From the NCBI RefSeq assembly GCF_020497125.1, contig NC_059082.1:19023965-19087964 (forward strand): a stretch of DNA of 64,000 bases, given 5' to 3'. The DNA comes from Mauremys mutica. Lineage: Eukaryota > Chordata > Testudines > Geoemydidae. This document shows positions 27,201 through 39,200 of the stretch, piece by piece. Every line of letters begins with the position of its first letter. Position 1 is the stretch's first letter. The notes below the pieces were generated by a model. That model searched no databases. It saw nothing but the letters and a program-made list of their open reading frames with translations, and was not told where the DNA came from. The position numbers and the translations under genes are program-made.

Positions 27201-30200
27201 ATGGGATGGTTGTCAAATGGTGCCATACAGATCTGTGAATCATGCATGCTTGCTTGTTGTGAGAATGTTTTTATATAAGTAGGTGAAACATGAAATTGTA
27301 AGAGGTAATGGCAGACATACCAGGAAATATGCCTGTGTGTCCCGCTAAGATGCTGGGTGGGCACCCTAGCAACCCTTTCTCTATGGTCATATCTGTCCCA
27401 TTTCCCACAGCATAGGCATAACTTTGAGGCTATTTTTTCAACTTTAAAAATATTATCTACATTTTTGAGAGCCAGATGTGGAAGCATTAAAATTTCAAAA
27501 ACTATTATACTGAGATGTTCCAAATGACATAGGTCTATGAATATGTTAAAGACTTTTGTATCAATAAGTGTGATGTGTTCCTGGTTGAGTTTCCCATATG
27601 AGACTCAGAGACCGCTTTGGGCCAATTGGCTGAGGACACAGGAGAGCATAAAGGTTACAGCGTCTGAGATCTACATACTAGTTCACCATATAACATCATG
27701 TAAGGTCTCCAGCAAAAGCCTGTGTAACATTGGTCATCATAATCATTGTGAGATGTATGTTCAGCAAATACGTGAGGAGTTATGTATATATACTAACAAT
27801 TATGCTCTAAGTCTGTGAGTTAATGCAGGTCACCAAAAGGTGATCCACAAACTGCCATCAGGCAGCTGGAAAGAGAGGAAAGCTTCTCTTTCTCTGGCTG
27901 GTCATGTGCAAACTGAGTATTGTATGGTTCACAATGGACGTCCATTTATAGACTGAGCAAAATGAGCAAAATGCTAGTCAACAGATTGCAGCCACTGCAG
28001 TAAAAAACAAAAACAGCAGGGGTTACCCCATTTAGGATTAAAGACAATGATTTTTTGGAACTACATCTGGGGAGCAGATCAAGCCCCAATGATCCTTCAC
28101 CAGGGGGAGGCAGGCTGCCAGTGTGCTTGGCCTCATGAAAGAAGTGTCTCGGCCATCCTGGTCACACTGTGAGAAGGACTTTAGGTTAAGCAATATCTTA
28201 TTAGACAATAAGGCATCTTGTTAGTTGAGTTTAGGCTTTAGAATGCATGTTATGATTTTCGCTTATATGGAACCCTTTCCATAGAAATATTCCAAATATT
28301 CTTGTGTTTGCTACCATATGAATCTCTGTTCTTTGTTAAAAAACTTGTAATTTTCTTTATTTATAAATAAGTCTAAGTGCTGTATATTGAGCAGAGCTTT
28401 GTTCTAAGGTGCAACTAGTAAGCCGTAGAGTACTGTTCCCTTGGGAACAGCAGGCCTGGTAATTCTGTGAGTGTCCAGGATACGGGGCTGAACACCATAG
28501 GGAGATGCTTGAAGGACTCAGGGGTTGGAGTGTACCTATAGCACGTTGATGTGCATGACAGATAGCAGAGCCCACATGGGTTGAAAACGCTTGTGTTGCT
28601 GTGGCTGTGAGGGTCAAGCAGCTGATCCCTGGCAAACACGTACACGGATTCCTCACACTAAGGGCAGGAGGTAGCAAGGTGCCTCACAACCTGGGGTAAC
28701 CCAGGAAGTGTCACATTGTGGAATCTGGAATTACTAGGGGGTGATTAATGCAAAATCCCAATGCTGTTATGCAGATACCCAGCTGCTGAAGCTTCACCAC
28801 CTAAGGAAAGGGGCACTGACTAGTTTTACCTGTTTCAGGAGGCCTGGGAAACAAAGGCCCCAAAACCATGTAAAGTAGTGTTTTCCAAACTTGGGACGCC
28901 ACTTGTGTAGGGAAAGCCCCTAGCGGGCGGGGCCAGGTTGTTTACCTGCCGCGTCCGCAGGTCTGGCCGATCGCGGCTCCCACTGGTCGCGGTTCGCTGC
29001 TCCAGGCCAATGGGAGCTGCGGGAAGCGGCACAGGCTGAGGGACGTTCTCTAAACAAGTGGCTTTCCCTAAACAAGCGGCATCCCAAGTTTGGAAAACAC
29101 TGATGTAAAGCATCAGTCTGAACTGACTAAGCAGCCCTGATTTTGATCCAACAAATGGACAAACTTTTAACCAAGGGGGCAAACTCTACTCAAAGGGTTT
29201 GAAGGACTTTGACCTACTACATCCCCACATGGAAGTTGGGTAACATCTGGTAAACTCAATATGTGTTTAGACTGTTTATTGTTTTGTTATAGGTTTTCTG
29301 TGTAACGGTTTTGTCCTTTAAGTGTACTGTGCTCTGCAAAAACTGTTTGGCCACTGTCACTGCTCCTAGAAAAAGAGAGTGAACTGCAGGTGCTGAGCTA
29401 GGTCAGACCTGCTGGGATAATCACAGTGAATTGCAGGGGGACTGCAGCCTAAATTCCAGATCTGAGGGGACAGGGCACAGGTCCCTGCCAAGAGAGATGT
29501 GACAGAAGCCTGAGACCTAAGGGGGCAGCCAAAGAGCAGACCACAGCATGGGTTCGAGGTGCTGTTACCCTGAAACTGTAACGCTATATACTTATAATGA
29601 ATTGATATAGTGGGATAACAGCATTTCCCACTTGTCACTGGAAACATAGACCTGGAAGCAACCTTATAATTCATGCTGTGGGAGTACAATAGGCACTCCA
29701 AGGAGGGATGATACTACTTCTTGAGCCCTTAAACAACTTGAGAAGTTGTGCACCTGAACCATGTACCTGTTAGTCCACTATAATATATTTAGTGCTGTCA
29801 AAGTAATGTGCACTGTACAAAAACAAGCAGACACAAAAGGAAGAAATTGCAGTAGTCAAGGTAAAACATAACCATGACATGGAAAAGAAATTCTGCAGTG
29901 GGAACACAGAAGGAAAGACAGATATCAGAGATGATGCAGAGGAAGAGCTAACAGATTTGTGAATAGCCTGGATGTGGGAGAAGAACAAGAGAGGAATTGA
30001 ACATGACACGGGAATACAGTACAGGATACAGGGAATACAGTAACTCCTCACTTAACGTTGTAGTTATGTTCCTGAAAAATGCAACTTGAAGCAAAATAAT
30101 GTTAAGCGAATCCAATTTCCCCATAAGAATTAATGTAAATAGAAGGACACACACGTTTTAAACAAACAGTTTAATACTGGTACACAGCGATGACGATTGT

Positions 30201-33200
30201 GAATCTTGGCTGAGGTGCTGAAGTCAAAGGGTGGGATATTCTGCCTTACTGCTAAATGCTGAACTAGCAATCATCTGAGCCCTCAAGGCTTAACACATTG
30301 TTTTTAATGCAGCCTCACACTCTACAAGGCAGCATGAATGGAGGGAGGGGAGACAGCAACACACACAGTGTGTCAGAGAGAGAAATGCGCATTTCCCCTT
30401 TAAGTACACTGACCCAATTCTAAGTACACTGCCTTTTTAAATAGATCAGCAAGTTGAGACAGCAGCTCCTGCCAGCAAGCCCCGTCGTGTGTCCCCCCTG
30501 CTCTTTGGAACTGGGGTAAGCGGGGTGCAGGAGCAGGGGGAGAGGGGACACCCTGACATTAGCCCCTCTTCCTCTTCCCGCCTCCCGCCCGCACAGCAAG
30601 CAGGAGGCTCCAGGGAGCAGCTCCAAGGCAGAGGGCAGGAACAGCACATGGCATTTGGGGGGAAGGACAGCTGAACTGCCGGCAATTGATAGCCTGCTGA
30701 GTGGTTGCCGCACAGGGAACTTAGGGGAACGGGGAGCTGCCAGTCCACCCTGGTTCCAAGCCCCCAGCAGCTAGCTCCAACGGGCTGCTCTTCCTGCAAG
30801 CAGTGGACAAAGCAGGCAGCTGCCAGACATTGTAAGGGAGCATTGCGCAACATTAAACGAGCATGTTCTCTAATTGATCAGCAACGTAACAACGAAACAA
30901 CATTAACCGGGATGACTTTAAATGAGGAGTTACTGTACAGTGGAGTTGCCAGTAGAGATGAGGACGGGAGGATTCAACAGTGAATGGAGTGTGCTAGCAA
31001 CATAGTGATTATTTTACTTTCTATTCAAGAAATATCACAAATTTCAGAAAAATATAATCTCAATTATCTGAACATCACAGGGGCATTGAATACATTTGGA
31101 AATCTGAAGTAACTTTTGATGCAGTTAATAGAACTCAGGAAAATTACTTTGTTTTGAATAACTGAGCTTCAGATAATCAAAGTTGTATATAACATGAAAG
31201 AAAAGTCAATTGCTATCTGTTATTGGAACATTAGCATTATATATTGCATTGTCACACTATAATAAAAGTAATTCACATGTAATGGTTGTTTTGTCCTATA
31301 CAGCATCCCACATATCAAAAGGAAGAGTTGCTAGCTATTGGTCATGACATTTTGAGTTCTATAGTCTCTTCTAATTCAGTGTCAGTCTTTTTCTAATCTG
31401 TACATTTCAATAAAGTGTAAAAACAGATCACAGTGCATGAACAACTGGACAACTGAAATAAAGTCTGCTCTATAAACTGAAGGAACACTCTTACAGATTA
31501 GCCTGGAAGAGTCAAAGAGCGAGTTAATGCTTTCATGACTGAAAACTCAATCCCCTTTCTCTGAAAAAGATAGAAGACAGATATTGTCTAAACATGTGAA
31601 TCAAGGAAAAAAATATAATATTCATGCCTAGCTGGCCACTACCTGATAAAAATATTGGGGCAGATTATCATATGATGATAGATCAGAAATGTAATTATGA
31701 AAAAATTTATACAAATCATAAATGATTATAGTAATTTATCAGTCACTTACCTGCTGCATATCCATTATATCATTATATCTTACAAGAGCAATTGGAATGG
31801 TTACATTTTGTACATCAGTCTTGTTACCTGAAGGAGAAGACTAAAACATAAAACCTATATAAGAGGACTTGATAGCATATTTGCAGAACACAACTCTATA
31901 TGCAGATTATCCTCTGAATGCCAGTATTTATGTTCACAAACAAAAATCAGCAGACACGATTCAAAGCTACAGAGAAAAACTCTTTCAGATATTTTAAGGA
32001 AAACTATGCTACAGACATTGAAAGGCTGACATTATAGACCCAGAGATGTTCTGGTAAATGTCTTATGCTTTTATGTAGATAATCAAAACAATAGTTTTAC
32101 TCTGATAACCCCCCTTTTAGAACAACTCAGTTTTTTTAAACTAAATTATCAATGATGATATACTATCAATATTGTATTTTGCTGTATATAAATGTATTTG
32201 CGCAAACTGTATAATGTACATAAAAAGATATCCAATATTTTAAAAGAGCAAGAAAAATAGGACATGCATGTCTGGCAAAGTGATAAAACATGATCTAAAA
32301 TAACTGTTCTTAAGGAGAAAAATTGACAGTATTAGTTGATATTTTTAGTGATTTTGTTTTCTGTAGCAATGATTGTGTACAGGTTCTGGATTATATTAAC
32401 GCTTAATAAAATGTAAAAATTTCACTTAAAAGATTATGCAGCTAAAATTAGTAGAAAACAACAAAGATAAGCCTTTTCATTTAGTAGTTTGAGTATAAAG
32501 AACAGACAACCATAGAGGTCAAAATACAATAAATGCAACTAAGACAATGTCACTTTAACAAAGATTAAGCCATAGAATGTTAGAACTTACTAGACCACTT
32601 TTACTGGCAATCAGCAGTATTTTAGCACCATGACTTTGAGCAGTTCTTGCTTTATCCACAAATGAGCAGTTTCCCCTCATCACTACAACTGCCTTGTCCT
32701 TTATTACAAGAGTAGAAGGAACTTCAGAATTACTGCAGAACACTTTGGAGGTCAAGTTCTCCAAACTACTGGAAACCTACAAAAATCAAAAGTTGTATAA
32801 AAAAGTTAAAACTAAAAATCAAAGATTAGTTTCCAATATGGTTTCTCCCATTTATTTATAACACAAAAACATTTATTTACAGGGAGTAAATAGACCTACT
32901 AAGAAATATAATGAAACAGTTGACTCAGCATGTTGGATTCAAAATAGGAAATCAGCAAGGGGAGAGGAATAAACTTTCTGGGACATGTTCATGTGGATTC
33001 ATTGCAATACTAAGATCACAAAAACAATTTAAAAGCATAGAAATAAGAAACTAAGTATATTTGAGATTTCTGAACCAGTCTTAACTGTTTTACAGCCTAT
33101 TCCAAGGCCAATGCTACTCTGTAAACTAGTCTTCAGAATATGTTTATGCTGAGCAGCAGACAGCAACTCTCTAGAGAATCCAACTATGTCATAACACGAG

Positions 33201-36200
33201 TTTCACCAGCCAAAGAAGCAGTGACTCAGATACATATCCAAACTCTGGTTCTCTTACAACCCTCACACCAAGACAGTAGGCTAGCCCTAAAACAAAGTAA
33301 TTGTAGTTTAAATATTTTTTCCATATATTTAATTTTAGTTTAAAAAACATTTATTAAGTCCTATTTAAAAAAACAAGCTGTTTTCTTTGGCTAGTCAAGT
33401 TATGTTTGGCCACAGTAGGCCCTTGACAGAAAGATGGCTGTTACACTTCCTCTGGTTTTGTACAGAGTCAGCCTTGTTTATGAATCAAGGGAAAGAATAT
33501 TTCTCTTGATTATTTCCAAACCTATAGCATTTACCAATCACATCAAGGGTAGCAAAAGGAAAGGAAAAAAAAAAACAGCTTTAACATGTATATGTGGGAT
33601 TTTTCTAATCTTGGCTCAAGGATAAGTTTTGACCAAGAGTAAGGCATCGTGATATAAATTCCAAATAATCATTAAAATACTGACACCTGAAAACCCATTT
33701 GCAATTAAATATATTTTAACGTATATATTTTAGTATTTTACCCAAATGCACATGCTGATCAATATGGGCAATTCTTGTTTTAAACATATCAAGTTCTAAA
33801 ATAAGGTGTATTCCATACAAAATCACTTCACTCAAAGTGTCTCCAAGAAGACTTAACTGAAATATTTTTAAAATCTAATTCATTTTTCTCCATTTTGACA
33901 TTTATTTTTTTGAGATTCATTCAGTCTGGAAAACAACAAAAGTCAATTTCACTTTAATTTATAACCATTTTAACTTTTTTTTTTTTGCCAAGAACTGACT
34001 AGATACTAAAATATCAGAGTTACGAAAACTTGGGGAGTAGGTGAGTGTTTAAATCTAAACATGAAACTTAGAGAGAAATAACAATCAGCAACTTTCATTA
34101 ATGCATTTCAATATTAGGCTTTGAAAGGTTTTTTAAAAACATTAAAATTTGGTGTCTAAACAGCATGACAGTATCATTTGGGGTACTGTGAATGTTGGGC
34201 TTACTCAAATATATATTCACAGCGCTAAATTTAAGAAATTCTTTTTTATGATTATTTTTGACAGCAGATAAGCAGTGGTACCCATTTAGAAGTTATCCTA
34301 ATGAGAACATAGAACATAAGAACGGCCATACTGGGTCACACCAATGGTCCACCTAGCCCAGTATCCTGTCTTCCGACAGTTGCCAGTGACAGGTGCCCCA
34401 GAGGGAATGAACAGAACAGGCAATCACCAAGTGATCCATCCCCTGTTGCCCATACCCAGCTCCTGGCGAACAGAAGTTAGGGACACTCTGAGTATGGCAT
34501 TGCAGCCCTGCCCACCCTGGCTAATAGCTATTGACGGATCTATCCTCCAGGAACGTATCTAGTTCTTTTTTCTTCTCCAAGCTGAAGTCCCAGTCTTTTT
34601 AATCTCTCCTCATACAGAAGCTGTTACATACCCCTAATCATTTTAGTTGCCCTTCTCTGTTCCTTTTCCAATTCCAATATATCTTTCTTGAGATGAGGCA
34701 ACCAGATTTGCATGCAGTATTCAAGATGTGGGTATACCATGAATTTATATAGCAGCATTATGGTATTTTCTGTCTTATCTGTCCCTTTCCTAATGGTTTC
34801 TAATATTCTATTAGCTTTTTTGACTGCCACTGCACAGTGAGCAGATGTTTTAAGAGAACTATCCACAATGACTCCAAGGTCTGTTTCTTGAGTGGTAACA
34901 GCTAATTTAGACCCCATCATTTTGTATGTCTAGTTCAGATTGTTTTCCAATGTGCATTACTTTGCATTTATCAATACTGAATTTCATCTGCCATTTTGTT
35001 GCCCAGTTACCCAGTTTTGAGATCCCTTTGTAACTCTTTGCAGTCTACTTTGGACTTAACTATCTTGAGTAATTTTGTATCATCTGCAAATTTTGCCATC
35101 TCATTGTTTACCCCCTTTTCAGATAATTTATGAATATGTTGAACAGTACTGGTCCCAGTACACACCCCTGGGGGATACCACTATTTACCGCTCTCCGTTA
35201 TGAAAACTGATCATTTATTCCTATCCTTGGTTTCCTATCTTTTAATTAGTTACTGATCCATGAGAAGAGCTTCCCTCTTATCCCAGAACTGCTTAATTTG
35301 CTTAAGAGCCTTTGGTGAGGGACACTGTCAAAGGTTTTCTGAAAGTCTAAGTACACTATATCCACTGGATCATCCTTGTTCACGTTTGTTGACTCCCTCA
35401 AAGAATTCTAATAGATGGGTGAGGCATGATTTCCCTTTATAAAAGACACATTGACTTTTGCCCAACAAATTGTGCTCCTCTATGTGTCTGATAATTCTGT
35501 TCTTTACTATAGTTTCAACCAGTTTGCCTGGTACTGAAGTTAGGCTTACCAGCCTGTAATTGCTGGGATTGCCTCTGGAACCTTTTTAAAAATTGGTGGT
35601 CACGTTAGCTATCCTCCAGGCATCTGGGACAGAAACATGATAGGTTACATACCACAGTTAGTAGTTCTGCAATTTCATATTTGAGTTCCTTCAGAACTCT
35701 GGGTGAATATCATCTGGTCCTGGTGATTTATTACTGTTAATTGTATCAATTTGTTCCAAAACCTCCTCTAATGACATCTCAGTCTGGCACAGTTCCTCAG
35801 ATTTGTCACCTAAAAAGAATGGCTCAGGTGTGAGAATCTCCCTCACATCCTCTGCAGTGAAGACTGATGCAAAGCATATTTAGTTTCTCTGCAATGATTT
35901 TGTCTTCCTGGAGTGCTCCTTTAACAATTTGATCGTCCAGTGGCTCCACTGATTGTTTAGCAAGCTTCCTGCTTCTGATTTACTTAAATTTTTTGATGTT
36001 AGTTTTTAAGTCTTTGGCTAGTTGCTCTTCAAATCCCTTTTTGGCCTTCCTAATTATACCTTTAAACTTGACTTGCCAGAGTTTATGCTCCTTTCTATTT
36101 TCCTCAATAGGATTTAACTTCCAATTTTTAAAGGATGCCTTTTTGCCTCTAACCGCTTCTTAGTTGTTTAGCCACGGTGGCACTTTTTTGGTCCTCTATA

Positions 36201-39200
36201 TTTTTTAATTTGGTGTATACATTTAACGTAGCATTGATTTTACTCAGTACTTTCTCCTAGAAATTCCACTTGATCCAAAACTGTTCTTGGTTTTATAATT
36301 CTTAGACAGTATAGCTACATAATGACTTACAATGTCATCCAGGGTATTTGGAAGAGATACCCACGAAGGATTGTAACGTATGCAGTAATCCTTTGTTAAT
36401 GGGGGTATCCCATTTCCAGAAGCATGCAGGATTCCCTCCTGTGCATTTACCTATAATATGAAGTTTCTGCATTAGACAACACAGTTTACACTATCAGTGG
36501 ACAAATAATATTGTTCTAAACAAGAATAGGACAACTTAAAAGTTTCAATATCCAAAAAAAAGAAATGGAATAGGTAACAAGATTAACCTTGACAACTTGG
36601 TTTTGATTCTGTAATGCAGGTAGAAAAGTGGAAAACTGATCAGAGTTTGCCTGGCTAACAATAGCAAGGAAACAGTGATGCTCAAGTACATTTCAGATGC
36701 AACATATTCATTTTACACACACACAGACACACACCAACCTAAAGTGACAGAAACCTCCAGGCAAGCATTCTTAGAGATTCTACACATAAGATTTTACATT
36801 CCCTTTAAACTGGAAAAAAGGACTGATATAGCCAGCATAGAAGAAGATGTGGTGTACAAATTTATATTACAAGTCATGGGCCCCATCTTAAATACCTTCT
36901 CTCATGTGCATAGTCCTCACTGGGAATGCTCATATAAATTTACTTTTGTGAGCAGTAGATGGATGATTAAGCCTTATGTTTTTCCTGGAGTTATAGCAAT
37001 TCTAAAGATTCAGTCTTGGCCTGGAAGTTTTGATTTGCTAGTTGGCTTGGGGGTGGTTTTTTGTGGGATGGGAGAGAAGGGAGGATAAACACAGCACCCC
37101 CACATCTGATTTAAATTTTAGACTTAATTCTAAATTGTGGGAATACTTGGTTGCAGATTATTTTGGGCACCTGTAAATCAAAGTAGCTATATTTTATACA
37201 GTCAGGAAGACTGGATATAATCATGGATTTCTACATAAAAGTGCATTCTTGTTGGTTATTATAACTTCAATACATATTCTTCACAACTCAGAGATAGATG
37301 TAGGTTTCATTTTTAGAAGGTACACTGTATACATTTTTTAAGTGACTGATTTATTTTGAAAACTTTTCAGATGAGTTTTACAGCTATATCAGAAAATAAA
37401 TGATTGTTTGGTTATTTCATTTACCAAAGGTAACTAAAGCAGATATTTATGAAGTCACTGGGAGATGAACTATCTCCAGTCCAACGGGTTAATCAATATT
37501 TTGAGGATTTTCTTGCCATGCTTGTATTAGGAGATCATCACTAGACAGACATTTAAATTGTTTTATTTAACTAAAACAACAACGTTATGTATGCTGGATT
37601 TTTTTTCTTCAACAGCAAACATAATATTTTAACAAAATCAGCAAATGAATTTTTGAATTTAGTTAAACATTCAAGCTTTTGAAACTTTGCACTTTTAGAG
37701 AGAGATAAGGGATTGACTGTGTACACAAATTTGCAGAGGAACAATAGGGTTGAGGTCTGTTATTTCTCACCTCTATGTATTATTTATTTATTTATTTTAA
37801 ACCATTTTTGCTGTTAACAAGCATGTTATCTCTGGAGACACAAATCCACAGTTTGAGAACTGCAAAACTAAGTATCTTTGACAGTATCTTCTAGACCAGG
37901 GGTGGGCAAACTGTGGCCCACAGGCCAAATCCGGCCCGTCAGCCATTCTAAACCGGCCTTTGAGCTCCCGCTGGGGAGTGGGATCTGGGGCTTGCCACGC
38001 TCCGGCACTCCAGACGGGGAGCAGGGTTGGCGGCCGCTCCACACAGCTCCCAGAAACAGCCGCATGGCCCCACTCTGGTGTTCCAGCTGGGGCACAGGGT
38101 CGGGGGCTTCTCCATGCGACTCCTGAAAGCTGCGGCATGGCCCCCCCTCCGACGCGCCAATGGGAGCTGCAGGGGCAGTGCCTGCGGACGGGGCAGCGTG
38201 CAGAGTCACCTGGCTGTGCCTCCATGTAGGAGCCAGAGAAGGGACATGCCGCTGCTTCTGAGAGCTTCATGAGGTAAGCACCGCCTGGAGCCTGCACCCC
38301 TGAGACTCTCCCCATGCCCCAACCCCCTGCCCTAGCCCTGATCCCCCTCCCGCCCTCTGAACCCCTCGATTCCAGCCCAGAGAACCCTTCTGAACCCCAA
38401 ACCCCTGATCCCCAGCCCTAACCCAGAGCCTGCACCTCCAGCCGGAGCCTGCATCCCTTCCCTCACCTCACTCCCCTGCCCCAGCCTGAAGCCCCCTCCT
38501 GCACCATGAACTCCTCATTCCTGGCCCCACCCCAGAGCCCGCACCCCCAACCAGAGCCCTCGCCCCCACCCCCTCCTGCACCCCAACCCCAATTTTCTGA
38601 GCATTCATGGCCCGCCATACAATTTCTATTCCCAGATGTGGCCCTCGGGCCAAAAAAGTTTGCTCACCCCTCTTCTAGACTAAGCACCGAGTCCCATTGG
38701 GTAAACAGAAACATTAACCTAAATAATCTATACAGAAGCCCCTGAAGCCCCATAAGATTGGGTCCCTAATCCATGAACTGTTGGAACTCATTTACAAAAC
38801 TTTTCTTAAACATTACATGAATATATTGTCTCATACTATAAAATTAGAATTTATAATCCCTATTCCATAATGAGATATCTTTGAGCTATACTGTATCTTA
38901 ATTAAAACTATCTTTAGATATACTTTTTGAGGAAAAAAGCATTTTATCAAAAAAATCCGATTTAAAGAAAAAAATCTGATTTTTTTTAAATCATTGATTG
39001 TTATCCACCCTGATTTTATAAGATTTTTAAGACAGGATTTTATAGTTTATACCATGATGTAATCCTTTTGTGTTTGTGTAGGCACAGAATTAAAGAAAAA
39101 TGAAGATGCTAAAGTCTGAAAACTGATTTTTGAAAGTGCTCAGTAACCAAATTTCATAATAATTTTCTGATATAGCACTTTTCACCTGTATTTCTCAAAG

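Noticed and set aside
26984..27523. ORFs of up to 156 codons in the interior of the LTR-like element
   Set aside because: No gag, protease, RT or integrase motif found; likely chance.
37797..38315. ORFs of 70-172 codons on both strands
   Set aside because: They lie in a GC-rich non-autonomous hAT element with clear ends and target duplication.
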